A stretch of DNA of 33,737 nt, from assembly GCA_031279635.1 (NCBI GenBank), contig JAITIC010000096.1, positions 1 to 33,737 of the forward strand, given 5' to 3'. Positions 1 to 8,322 of the stretch are shown in pieces (within the stretch, counting starts at the first letter, position 1; each line of letters begins with the position of its first letter). The position numbers and the translations under genes are program-made. The stretch is from Treponema sp. Lineage in GTDB: Bacteria; Spirochaetota; Spirochaetia; Treponematales; Breznakiellaceae. Under the pieces are notes generated by a model, which was not told where the DNA came from, did no database searches, and was given only the letters and a program-made list of their open reading frames with translations.

Positions 1-114
1 GACACATTATAGACAGACTACCTTAAAATAGGCATTTTGCGCACCGTTTTGGTACAAAACGGGAGCAAATGCAAGGTCTGTCCATAAAGTAACCGACTTT
101 ATGGACAGACACTA
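1..114 (+). repeat. R1 hairpin repeat, copy a (cut by window edge)
   Basis: This nearly matches the reverse complement of the last 113 bases of the window and is related to 8166-8291. From left to right it holds half of a first hairpin (cut at the window edge), a central hairpin with arms CCGTTTT and AAAACGG flanked by GCATTTTGC and GCAAATGC, and a third hairpin with arms GTCTGTCCATAAAGT and ACTTTATGGACAGAC around a five-base loop. No coding potential is seen. It lies just upstream of the sensor kinase gene. Confidence 0.85.
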
Positions 115-146
115 ATTAAACGGTAAATTTCTGAGGATGAGCGGAA

Positions 147-1925
147 ATGAAGCGGAATATTCAAAAATATTCTTTCCCGGCTTTTTTTCTCGATCACAGA
201 ATACATCATTTACATTTACGCACAAGGTTTATACTGCAGCTTATCCTGTTCCTGATACTGCCTTCAATTATCATAACCCAAGCGGTTTCCGGCTATATCT
301 ATAACCATGATTATAAAATAACCTGCGAAAGTCAGTTGCGGAAGCTGGAACAAGCCCATGTGGGACTGATAAATTTTTGTAACGACCTGGAATATGTTTC
401 CCTTAGCATTTTAAGCGACAGCAAGACCCAGTCATTTATTAAACAAACCATCAATCCCGACACACCAATTGGTCAGAAACAAAGGTTAGCGATGAACTAT
501 TCGCTGTTTCCGTTGATGGATTCAAGAAAATTCATTTCCACGATAACAATATTTAATTCGTCGGATATCTTTTTTCAAAACGGCGACAGGAAAGAAACAT
601 TGTACCTTCGTTATACAGAGCAGGCTATTGCCTTAAAGGGAAAGCCTTTCTGGACGCCGGCCTACATCCGAATATCAACGTATAACGGAGTCAAATACGA
701 GGATGCCGTTGTTTCTCTGATACGGGTGATTAACGATCTGTATCGGTTTGAACGGAAGCTCGCCATAGAACGGATTACGGTACGCGAAAATTATATCTGT
801 TCCCTGTATTCCGCCATGAATACGGATTCTTCCCGTATGTATGTGGTTAACGCAAAGGGGAGTGTTATTTCCGCCACCGATAAAGAAATGCTAAACATGA
901 ATTTTGCGCAGGATGAAAAACTGGCATGGCTTTTCTCAAAGAATACGGGATTCTTTGAACAGGGTAATAAAGTATATTTCTTCAGTACCCAGGCGTCTCC
1001 GAATTGGTCTTTGGTGATGATAGAGGAAAGATCCGCTCTTCTGTCGAACGCAAAAATCATAATGATCCTGGGCCTGGTCAATATTGTTTTAATTGTGGTG
1101 TTCGGCATTGCCTTTATTCTCGCCCAGAACCGGAATATCATTAAGCCCATTTTACAGCTTTCCAAAGAAACAAGTTCTTTCCGGGAGGGGAACTTTATCA
1201 TTCACCGCGTTTGTACCAATTCAGACGAAATCGGTCAATTGAACAGGTCTCTGGAAAAGATGAGCGTGTATATCAAAAACTTAATAGAGCAGGAATACAA
1301 AAGCAAATTATCGCAAAAAGAAATGGAACTGGAGTATCTTCAGTCCCAGATAAATCCCCACTTCCTCTACAATACTCTGGATTCAATTCGTTGGATGGCC
1401 CTGATGCGGGGTGAACAGAAAATCGCGGCGCAGATCGAGGCCTTGTCCGATGTATTCCGCCACAGCTTAAACAGCGGTGAAAAATATACCACCCTGAAGC
1501 AGGAGATCGCGAGCCTCGAAGCCTATATGCTCATACAGAAAAGCCGCTACGGAGATAACATTGCGTATCATCTGCGGATTCAGGAAGGCCTGGAGAATTA
1601 CCGTGTGTTGAAACTTTTCATCCAACCGTTGGTAGAAAACGCGATTTTACACGGGATAGAAAAAAAGATAGGCGGCGGAACCGTTTGGGTAGAAATATCC
1701 GAGTGGGAAGGAAAGATCAAATGCAGCGTCAGGGATGACGGGGCCGGCTCGGATGAAGCGGAAATCAATCAATACATCAGAGGTAATTCCAAAAGAGTTT
1801 CTTTCGCGTTGAGGAATATCCATGAAAGAATACAACTGGAATACGGCCCGGAATACGGCTTGCAATTTTTTAGCTCCCAGGAAGGAACAACCGTAATTCT
1901 GTTGTTGCCTATCAAAAAGGATTAA
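147..1925 (+). CDS. YesM-type sensor histidine kinase
   Basis: Membrane sensor kinase of the YesM/LytS-like group, 592 residues, expected to sense an extracellular ligand, commonly a sugar, and phosphorylate the response regulator encoded next to it. A first membrane segment spans about residues 28-50 and a second about 303-325, enclosing a roughly 250-residue external sensor region. A HAMP-like linker follows. The His_kinase domain (PF06580) has the motif INPHFLYN with phospho-acceptor His405. The ATP-binding domain shows LVENAILHG with Asn498 and a DDGAG box at 530-534. The start is supported by GAGGA at 133-137, nine bases before the ATG. The response regulator begins five bases after the stop. 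The family is clear; the ligand is unknown and is only inferred to be a saccharide from the permease and GH9 genes downstream. Confidence 0.93.
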   Translation: MKRNIQKYSFPAFFLDHRIHHLHLRTRFILQLILFLILPSIIITQAVSGYIYNHDYKITCESQLRKLEQAHVGLINFCNDLEYVSLSILSDSKTQSFIKQTINPDTPIGQKQRLAMNYSLFPLMDSRKFISTITIFNSSDIFFQNGDRKETLYLRYTEQAIALKGKPFWTPAYIRISTYNGVKYEDAVVSLIRVINDLYRFERKLAIERITVRENYICSLYSAMNTDSSRMYVVNAKGSVISATDKEMLNMNFAQDEKLAWLFSKNTGFFEQGNKVYFFSTQASPNWSLVMIEERSALLSNAKIIMILGLVNIVLIVVFGIAFILAQNRNIIKPILQLSKETSSFREGNFIIHRVCTNSDEIGQLNRSLEKMSVYIKNLIEQEYKSKLSQKEMELEYLQSQINPHFLYNTLDSIRWMALMRGEQKIAAQIEALSDVFRHSLNSGEKYTTLKQEIASLEAYMLIQKSRYGDNIAYHLRIQEGLENYRVLKLFIQPLVENAILHGIEKKIGGGTVWVEISEWEGKIKCSVRDDGAGSDEAEINQYIRGNSKRVSFALRNIHERIQLEYGPEYGLQFFSSQEGTTVILLLPIKKD

Positions 1926-1930
1926 GCGCG

Positions 1931-2758
1931 ATGGGCAGGGGAATTCAACTATTGATAGCCGATGATGAGCGGCAAATTCGCAATGGCCTCCGGTTTGGCG
2001 TAAATTGGAAAGACCTTGGAATTGAAACCGTTTATACGGCCGGGGATGGGCTTCAGGCGTATCAAATGTGCGAAGAAAACAAAATAGAATTGGTACTCAC
2101 CGATATTAGGATGCCGGGCATTGACGGCCTGGAACTGGCGGCAAGGCTGACCTATCACCCTTGTCATGTGGTAATTATCAGTGGTTTTGACGATTTCTCT
2201 TACGCACAAAACGCAATTCGATCCGGCGCCCGGGATTATCTTTTAAAACCGGTTAAGATACCGGAACTTATGGAATGTGTGAGCAATCTGGTAAAGGAAA
2301 TCCAGGCCGAGAAATGTGTCCGTCAGATAAATAATGAGGACACTTCGTCCTTTCCTTATCCGGGCCTTACAAGCCATCAAATGTTTTTCGGAAAAGATGA
2401 GATACTGGATCTGACTAAGAATAATAATCTGGATAGTACAATTTTGCTTTCCCTGGACTATATCAACTGTCATTATAACGAAAAAATAAACGTGGAGGAT
2501 GTGGCCCGGTACGTGAATAAGTCGAAGAACTATTTTAGCACAAGTTTTAAGAAAGCAACAGGTTACACTTTCGTCAGATATTTAACAATCCTTCGTATAG
2601 AAAACGCGAAAAGGCTGCTTTTAACAACTACCCTGTTGACCTACGAAATAGCGGAAAAAGTCGGATTCGGAGATTATAAATATTTTTCCATTATTTTTCA
2701 TCATCTGGTTGGCTGTACGCCTTCCCAATTCCGGAAAAAAGGATGGAAGAGTATGTAG
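1931..2758 (+). CDS. YesN-type response regulator, REC plus AraC helix-turn-helix
   Basis: Cytoplasmic response regulator of 275 residues, partner of the adjacent sensor kinase. The N-terminal receiver domain (about 5-120) has the acidic pair Asp11-Asp12, phospho-acceptor Asp58 in LTDIRMPG, and the conserved Lys106 in LLKPV. The C-terminal part (about 170-272) is an AraC-type double helix-turn-helix ending in the typical GCTPSQFRK. The linker is short compared with long YesN proteins of about 500 residues. An AAAAGG ribosome site lies at 1915-1920, ten bases before the ATG. By family precedent it would activate the permease and hydrolase genes that follow; no operator was identified. Confidence 0.93.
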   Translation: MGRGIQLLIADDERQIRNGLRFGVNWKDLGIETVYTAGDGLQAYQMCEENKIELVLTDIRMPGIDGLELAARLTYHPCHVVIISGFDDFSYAQNAIRSGARDYLLKPVKIPELMECVSNLVKEIQAEKCVRQINNEDTSSFPYPGLTSHQMFFGKDEILDLTKNNNLDSTILLSLDYINCHYNEKINVEDVARYVNKSKNYFSTSFKKATGYTFVRYLTILRIENAKRLLLTTTLLTYEIAEKVGFGDYKYFSIIFHHLVGCTPSQFRKKGWKSM

Positions 2759-2837
2759 ATTTCCCCCCTTTTTCATTTGTTCTGCCACTATCGTACAGAA
2801 AAAATTTGATCTATCAATCGCGTGGAGGTTATATGAA

Positions 2838-3746
2838 ATGCTAATTACGCTAACGAATCGGGAAAAACAGAATTTTAACCGGATTATTACAAGGATATTC
2901 TTTCTGCTCCCGGCCATACTGTTTATTTTTTATGCCGTATATATCCCTTTTGGGTGGAATACGGTGCTTTCCTTTCAGGACTGGAACGGCTTCAGCGCTC
3001 CCAAATGGGTTGGCCTTAAACAATACACCGCGGTTTTTGAAGACCCGGTTGCAGTGAAAAGTCTTGTAAATTCCGTTTTTATCGGCCTTGTTTCCACTGC
3101 CGGAGCAGTCCTCGTGGGTGTTGCGTTGGCGGCGTTTGTTTATCAGGTTAACCAAAAAGAGGGCGCCCTCTACCGCCTGATTCTCTTTATGCCGGTTATG
3201 CTGCCTTCCGCAATCGTAGGGCTGCTGTTTGTCTTTATGTTTAATGCCGAGATGGGCTTAATCAATAATTTTCTGCGCACCATAGGGCTAAAAGGGCTGG
3301 TCAAGGCGTGGCTGGAAAATAGGAATACGGTAATGTGGTGCCTTGTGTTTGTGAACATCTGGAAGATGTCGGGCCTTACGATGATGCTGTCTTTCGCCGC
3401 TATGCAGATGCTGCCAATGGATATTTTTGAATCAAGTAAACTAGACGGCGCTTCCGTATTACATCAGTTTTTCCGTTTAATTTTACCGTTGATTCAACCT
3501 ACCATTCTGCTGTCCGCCATCTACTCTCTGGCGATAAATTTTAAGAGTTATGATATTGTTTGGATCATGACCAGGGGAGGGCCGGGCACAACCTCGCATG
3601 TAACGCCAATATACATGATTAAAACAGGGTTTAGATTCGGAAAGTTCGGATTTTCCGCCGCCCAGGGAATGGTTCTCGCTGCCATTGTAATCCTGATTGT
3701 TGTAATGATAAGACGGGTATTCCGAAGCGAAAAATATGAATATTGA
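2838..3746 (+). CDS. Sugar ABC transporter permease, MalF/UgpA type
   Basis: Inner-membrane permease of 302 residues of the binding-protein-dependent carbohydrate uptake class (CUT1). About six hydrophobic segments are visible, starting with an N-terminal one near residues 19-40. The cytoplasmic EAA loop that docks the ATPase reads ESSKLDGAS followed by FRLILPLIQP (about 198-220). The start at 2838 is chosen because GGAGG at 2824-2828 is nine bases upstream and the product then has normal family length. A longer frame open to 2709 would add 43 atypical residues overlapping the response regulator. The partner permease follows directly. No solute-binding protein or ATPase gene is in the window, so the ATPase is probably a shared MsmX-like subunit encoded elsewhere. 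The substrate is inferred to be an oligosaccharide. Confidence 0.9.
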   Translation: MLITLTNREKQNFNRIITRIFFLLPAILFIFYAVYIPFGWNTVLSFQDWNGFSAPKWVGLKQYTAVFEDPVAVKSLVNSVFIGLVSTAGAVLVGVALAAFVYQVNQKEGALYRLILFMPVMLPSAIVGLLFVFMFNAEMGLINNFLRTIGLKGLVKAWLENRNTVMWCLVFVNIWKMSGLTMMLSFAAMQMLPMDIFESSKLDGASVLHQFFRLILPLIQPTILLSAIYSLAINFKSYDIVWIMTRGGPGTTSHVTPIYMIKTGFRFGKFGFSAAQGMVLAAIVILIVVMIRRVFRSEKYEY

Positions 3747-3774
3747 AAAAGCTGTTTTCATGGAGCGAAAGGTT

Positions 3775-4629
3775 ATGAGAAAAAAACAAATACATCAGCA
3801 AAGAATTGAAAGCGGCACTTCCGGAGTTATCAGCCGGCTTATAATTCTTATCTACTGTATGTTGATCCTGTATCCTCTGTTCTTTGTTATAATTACTTCC
3901 CTGAAGCCGACCGGTGAATTCTATGTAAACATCTGGGGTTTGCCGAAAACCTGGGCTTTCGCGAATTATAAAACCGCCTGGGTCACCGCGAATATAGGTT
4001 CTTATATGTTCAACAGCGTTATCATTGTGGGAGTTGTTCTTATAGTTACCCTAGCGGCCGGCGCTTTAGCGGGATACGCTTTATCAAGGTTTCACTTAAA
4101 ATACGCGGAGTTTATCATGATGGCCATTCTGGCGTGTACTATGCTTCCTTCGGAAGCGGTCCTAATGCCCTTGTATCTGGTAACCGGAAAAACAGGCATC
4201 ACGGGAACAAGACTGGCCCTCATCATTCCCTATATTGGATGGGGTTTACCGATGATCATTTATATTTTCCGTAATTTTTTCGACACCATACCAGGGGAAT
4301 TACTGGAAGCGGCGCGCCTGGACGGCTGCGGCGAAGTCAGAACCTTCGTCCATGTGGCGGTTCCGATTATGGCTCCGGCGATAGCCACAAATGCAATCTT
4401 TATTTTCGTTGCCTGGTGGGGGGAATTACTTTGGGCAACCGTGGAGCTGGCTTCTTCTTCAATGAAGACCATCCCAATAGGGATGATCTCCTTTTCCGCT
4501 CAATTCGGAACAAACTGGGGGCCAATGTGCGCCGCCATCTGTATCGTTCTTATCCCGCTTGTTGTTTTCTTCTGCTTAGTCCAGAAATATTTCGTCAAGG
4601 GGTTAACCGGCGGCGCCGTTAAAGCATGA
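3775..4629 (+). CDS. Sugar ABC transporter permease, MalG/UgpE type
   Basis: Second inner-membrane subunit of the CUT1 importer, 284 residues from this start, forming a heterodimer with the preceding permease. Hydrophobic segments are spread along the whole chain, and the EAA loop reads ELLEAARLDGCGE then VAVPIMAP (about 175-200). ATG 3775 is chosen because GGAG at 3762-3765 is nine bases upstream. An in-frame ATG at 3736 would overlap the upstream gene by eleven bases and give 297 residues; it lacks a good ribosome site but cannot be excluded. The GH9 hydrolase gene follows after 48 bases. Co-transcription with the preceding permease is very likely. Confidence 0.88.
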   Translation: MRKKQIHQQRIESGTSGVISRLIILIYCMLILYPLFFVIITSLKPTGEFYVNIWGLPKTWAFANYKTAWVTANIGSYMFNSVIIVGVVLIVTLAAGALAGYALSRFHLKYAEFIMMAILACTMLPSEAVLMPLYLVTGKTGITGTRLALIIPYIGWGLPMIIYIFRNFFDTIPGELLEAARLDGCGEVRTFVHVAVPIMAPAIATNAIFIFVAWWGELLWATVELASSSMKTIPIGMISFSAQFGTNWGPMCAAICIVLIPLVVFFCLVQKYFVKGLTGGAVKA

Positions 4630-4677
4630 TGAGCGGCTCCAATGCGGAATTAAAACTGTTTATGACAGGAGGCTTTT

Positions 4678-6444
4678 ATGGAACAAAAAAATATATTCCT
4701 GGTGAATCATGTGGGTTATCCGTGTACAGCGGTAAAAAAATTGGTCTATTTAGGATCGGCGGAAGAATTCACGGTTTATCGCCTGCGGGACCTTGTTTTA
4801 AGTCCTGTTTATACGGGAAAGCTGACATACCACAGCGGCGGGGAAATTCTTCACGCAAAAGCCGGGGACTTTTCTTCCGTCATGGAGCCTGGCATTTACC
4901 GAATCGCGACAAAAGAGGGGAACAGCCGTTGTTTCATCATTGATGATAGGGTATATGAACCTATCGCCCGTTTAGCGGCTGAATTTTTTACCTGGCAGCG
5001 CTGCAACAGCGATTTCGGATGGCATGGAAACTGTCATACGCAGGACTCCATCCGCTTAAAAAACGGAGAAATCCGCTTCCTTGGTAAAGGGCACCACCAG
5101 TCCAGCGATTTACGAAAATGGACATACGGAACTTCGCTGGGAATGGTGGGATACGCCGAATATGCCCTACGGGAAAAACCGCTGTGGGATCACGGTATTC
5201 GTACCGAAGAAATGAAACACAGCGCCGACTATTTTTTGTCGCTTATTATGGATGACGGCGCCTTAATTGACTGCACCTGGGTACCGGAGGGTTATAACGA
5301 GGAAAAAATGCGGGGAGTCGGTTTTGGGAACCAGAACTTTCCCTGGCATTCTCCCCGGATGTATTTTGAATCCCCCTGTCCGGAGGCAGGACATTGGAAT
5401 GCCATTCGGGAATTGGCGCTTGTTGCCCTAAATTTAGGGGAAAAAGACCCGGAGTATGCCGGTAAATGCCTGGAGGGCGCAAAAAAAATATGGAATTATT
5501 TGGAAGGACCGGGGAAAAAATTAAACGGGTATAAGATTCCGGTATTTCCGCCCCTTGGTCATGATGGTATTGAAAAGTATTTTAAGGGATTCTATGAAGA
5601 ATCCGCCTTGCGCCATGGTTCCAGAGCCGCGGCCGCGCAGACTTTGTATCGAGTTACCAAAGAGGAAGTTTACTATCATGCCTCAAAGGAATCTCTTCGT
5701 AAGCTGGCCGCGTTAAAAGTAGGCGGAAATACAATAGATAATCCCGCGGCGGCCTGCTATTATGAAAGCGGAGAAGCCGAAGGATTAGCAAATAATTATA
5801 TTTATTTCTTCTGTACCACAATTCCGCAGGCCTATGCGGGAGCAATAGAATTATGGCCGGATGATAAAGAGACCGCGTTTTGGCTGGAGTCGGCCCGTAA
5901 CATAGCGGACCAATTGACCGAGGTAACACAGCGTAATCCTTTTGGGCGTTCACCCGGCAGTTGGTATATTGAGGGCAATGACGTGTTTGAAACACCCGGT
6001 TGTTTTAGCTTTAGCACCAATGAGAAACCAGCGTTTCAAAAATTCCAAATAGGGACCGCCCGGCCGCAAGGAGAGGAAAAAGCCGTTTGGTATGATTATA
6101 ACAGTTTTTGCTTTAATCTGGATTTGCTTGCCAATGGAGTATTCCTCGCAAAAATGGGACGCCTTACCAATAATCCTCGGTACCGGGAAGCGGCGCAGCG
6201 GCAGCTGGATTGGATTCTGGGGCTAAACCCCTTCGACGCGAGTAATGTGGAGGGTGTAGGTTATAATCATCCACACCGGGGAATATTCGGAGAATTTTTC
6301 CCGCCTGTGCCGCAGATCCCCGGCGGCGTATATACCGGAATTACCGAAGAGAGTTTTTCCATGGAAGCCCAGGGCTATGATTGTGAATACGACATGCCGA
6401 TGGCAGGGTGGCTGCTCTATCTACTCGCGGAGCTGGTAAAATAG
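4678..6444 (+). CDS. Glycoside hydrolase family 9 protein, apparently cytoplasmic
   Basis: Predicted beta-glycosidase of 588 residues. An N-terminal cellulase Ig-like domain (about 1-90, starting VNHVGYP) is followed by an alpha-barrel GH9 domain to the C-terminus. Recognisable family traits are the C-terminal block LDWILGLNPF, a following HPH segment, and CEYDMPMAGWLLYLL, where Glu570 would be the proton donor. Asp144 in HHQSSDLRKW occupies the place of the catalytic-base region, but the usual DAGD sequence is altered, so substrate and mechanism may differ from true cellulases. There is no signal peptide, which suggests that imported oligosaccharides are cut inside the cell. The start is fixed by a perfect AGGAGG at 4667-4672. 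It lies last in the kinase-regulator-permease cluster and is followed by a terminator. Confidence 0.85.
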   Translation: MEQKNIFLVNHVGYPCTAVKKLVYLGSAEEFTVYRLRDLVLSPVYTGKLTYHSGGEILHAKAGDFSSVMEPGIYRIATKEGNSRCFIIDDRVYEPIARLAAEFFTWQRCNSDFGWHGNCHTQDSIRLKNGEIRFLGKGHHQSSDLRKWTYGTSLGMVGYAEYALREKPLWDHGIRTEEMKHSADYFLSLIMDDGALIDCTWVPEGYNEEKMRGVGFGNQNFPWHSPRMYFESPCPEAGHWNAIRELALVALNLGEKDPEYAGKCLEGAKKIWNYLEGPGKKLNGYKIPVFPPLGHDGIEKYFKGFYEESALRHGSRAAAAQTLYRVTKEEVYYHASKESLRKLAALKVGGNTIDNPAAACYYESGEAEGLANNYIYFFCTTIPQAYAGAIELWPDDKETAFWLESARNIADQLTEVTQRNPFGRSPGSWYIEGNDVFETPGCFSFSTNEKPAFQKFQIGTARPQGEEKAVWYDYNSFCFNLDLLANGVFLAKMGRLTNNPRYREAAQRQLDWILGLNPFDASNVEGVGYNHPHRGIFGEFFPPVPQIPGGVYTGITEESFSMEAQGYDCEYDMPMAGWLLYLLAELVK

Positions 6445-6447
6445 AGA

Positions 6448-6481
6448 GCCTTTCCCCAAAAACTGAAGTTTCGGGAAAGGC
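6448..6481 (+). terminator. Hairpin terminator after the GH9 gene
   Basis: Arms GCCTTTCCC (6448-6456) and GGGAAAGGC (6473-6481) pair perfectly, with an inner AAACT/AGTTT pairing. It starts four bases after the GH9 stop. The shape and sequence resemble the last hairpin of the R2 repeat at 33554-33581. No long T-run follows, so termination is likely but not certain. Confidence 0.6.
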
Positions 6482-6483
6482 CA

Positions 6484-6512
6484 TTGTATTTGTATACAGG
6501 TAAATATATAAT
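6484..6512 (+). promoter_or_regulatory. Sigma-70-type promoter for the phospholipase B-like gene
   Basis: TTGTAT (6484-6489), 17-base spacer, TATAAT (6507-6512). It lies immediately after the terminator hairpin and 37 bases before the next ATG, so it fits a separate transcription unit. The region is AT-rich, which raises the chance of a coincidental match. Confidence 0.5.
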
Positions 6513-6548
6513 AAAAGCAAATATTATAATGCAAGGAGTGATACGGTT

Positions 6549-8018
6549 ATGACATTTGATTCACAAAAGCGTACGGAGCGCGCCCAAAATGGCGGAAGCT
6601 GCGGGTACAAAAACGGGTGGTATGTATTGGATTTGAAAGGCGCGAACGATCAAATCGGCTACGATCACGGGGTAATGCTCGCGGAGGAAATCCGCGATTA
6701 CATTGAGGAATCCCGCCAATACGTCTGGGTGTGTATGGGGATTGACTACCTGTATGCCCGTGACGACGTCAAGCGGCTCTCGGACGGCAAACTGTCCGCT
6801 GAGATGGCCGCGGAAATGAACGCCATCGCGGCGGGTGTAAACAAGATTCTCCAAACAAGCTACGACGTCTGGGATATCGTAATGATCAACTGGATGGAGG
6901 GATGGTCAGGCTACGCGTTTGACGCGAGGCTTGCGTATCAATACTATTCGAAGCTTGTCAAAAACGGCGCGGAGTATCTGACTCCGCCTGTCAGGGCGCA
7001 TCGTGACCATTGTTCGGCGTTCGTTGCCACAGGCCGTTACACGACCGATGGCAAACCTGTAATGTATCACAACTCGTTTAATGTGTTTGAGACAAGCGGC
7101 TACGCCAATGTTATCGCGACAATCACTCCTGAAAAGGGGCATCGCTTTACAATGCAAACTCAAATCGGATATGTTCATTCGATGGCGGATTTCTACATTG
7201 TGCAGGCCGGCGAGGGGCCGTATGACCGTGTGGCGATCACGGAAACGACAATCGGCGGGTTCAACCGCTACAACAAGGACAGCATTCCGGAATTTGACCG
7301 CATCCGCCGCGCCGTTCAGCATTTCACCTCAATCAACGATGAGGGTGATCCCGCTTCGTTCGTCAATATTATGCGTACCGGCGAGAGCGGCGACTACGCC
7401 AATACTTGGCTGATAGCGGATTACCGCGACAACTCAATCTGGGAGTTTGAAGAGGGGCTGGAATTCTATAACGTCACTCAGAAACATTCGGAGGACGAAA
7501 AGCCCTATTTTTTCGGCGCGAACTATCCGAAACATCCGCCAATCAGGAATCTTGAATGCTCCAATGACGGCGGCGAAGATATTCGCCGTCACCAGGGCGC
7601 GAGGCGTGTGCGTCTGCCGCATTTGGTGGAGAAGTACGGTAATAAAGGCGAAATCAATCTTAAAACCGGCGAAACTATAATCGCCGACCACTATGACGTT
7701 TACAATGAGGTTGAAACCGACGGCAACAGCCGCACTGTCTGCTCGCACTACAATCTTGACAAACGGGAGTATATGTCCGATCCTTCGCGCCCAAAACCAT
7801 ATCAGCCGCGCGGCGCGATTGACGGAATGGGCGTTGACTCGAATCTCGCCGCGAGCTTACAGCTTAATGCCCGTTGGGGCAGCAGTTGCGGGACTGCGTG
7901 GTTCGCGAGCGAGTTTCTGGAGCAGCATCCGCAATTCGACCATCTGCGCCCGTTCCTGCACGACCGTCCGTCACAGCCATGGACGGTGTTGCCGGAAGCT
8001 AAAAAGCAGCGCATGTAA
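6549..8018 (+). CDS. Phospholipase B-like / C45-type Ntn-hydrolase
   Basis: Protein of 489 residues resembling the phospholipase B-like family (PF04916) and related acyltransferase-type N-terminal-nucleophile hydrolases. Family-like blocks in order are HCSAFVATG with Cys155 as the likely autocleavage nucleophile, HNSFNVFETSGYANV, YVHSMADFYIV, VAITETTIGGFN, GESGDYANTWLIADYR, and near the C-terminus RGAIDGMGVDSNLAAS. These would give cleavage before Cys155 and amide or acyl-ester hydrolysis. Eukaryotic members are lysosomal and secreted; this one has no visible signal peptide or membrane segment. AAGGAG at 6533-6538 supports the start. It stands alone between a terminator/promoter pair and an R3 repeat that begins exactly at its stop codon. 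The true substrate is unknown. Confidence 0.75.
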   Translation: MTFDSQKRTERAQNGGSCGYKNGWYVLDLKGANDQIGYDHGVMLAEEIRDYIEESRQYVWVCMGIDYLYARDDVKRLSDGKLSAEMAAEMNAIAAGVNKILQTSYDVWDIVMINWMEGWSGYAFDARLAYQYYSKLVKNGAEYLTPPVRAHRDHCSAFVATGRYTTDGKPVMYHNSFNVFETSGYANVIATITPEKGHRFTMQTQIGYVHSMADFYIVQAGEGPYDRVAITETTIGGFNRYNKDSIPEFDRIRRAVQHFTSINDEGDPASFVNIMRTGESGDYANTWLIADYRDNSIWEFEEGLEFYNVTQKHSEDEKPYFFGANYPKHPPIRNLECSNDGGEDIRRHQGARRVRLPHLVEKYGNKGEINLKTGETIIADHYDVYNEVETDGNSRTVCSHYNLDKREYMSDPSRPKPYQPRGAIDGMGVDSNLAASLQLNARWGSSCGTAWFASEFLEQHPQFDHLRPFLHDRPSQPWTVLPEAKKQRM

Positions 8019-8019
8019 T

Positions 8020-8322
8020 GAGCCTCCGCGGAGCAGAGCTCCGCGGTATCCTTAGCGGCGCTTTATTTCAACGGAGGCTCGTTCGATAGGAAGTTTATTA
8101 TAACGTCTGGTTTAATACCAATTTTCTGTAAACGTTGCGTCATTTGAGCCGGAGCAGAGCTTGGGGGCTGTCCGAAAAGTTTGAAAAACTTATTCGGACA
8201 GCTTCTTTAGTACGGCATTTGCGTACCGTTTCAACGAAACGGGAGCAAATGCGAGGGATGTCCAGGAAGTAACAAACTTCCTGGACATCCCCCCTTAGGG
8301 TATTAAACCAGACTTTCGAATA
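8020..8322 (+). repeat. R3 composite hairpin repeat, copy a, interrupted by an R1 copy
   Basis: The copy starts with GAGCCTCCG, pairs with CGGAGGCTC about 60 bases on, and encloses a small hairpin CCGCGGAGC/GCTCCGCGG. A second module has GTCTGGTTTAATACC pairing with the distant GTATTAAACCAGAC at 8300-8313. An R1 element (8166-8291) lies inside the second module, splitting it. The start abuts the TAA of the phospholipase B-like gene. Confidence 0.85.
8166..8291 (+). repeat. R1 hairpin repeat, copy b, nested in R3a
   Basis: The only complete R1 copy. Hairpin 1 (8167-8202) has arms GCTGTCCGAA and TTCGGACAGC. Hairpin 2 (8215-8252) has GCATTTGC/GCAAATGC with inner CCGTTT/AAACGG. Hairpin 3 (8256-8290) has GGATGTCCAGGAAGT/ACTTCCTGGACATCC around AACAA. 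Runs of G on the left and C on the right extend the pairing of the two ends. Confidence 0.85.

Noticed and set aside
2709-2837. N-terminal extension of the first permease by 43 residues
   Set aside because: It overlaps the response regulator gene, starts at a TTG without a ribosome site, and the extra residues are unlike the family; GGAGG before 2838 decides the start.
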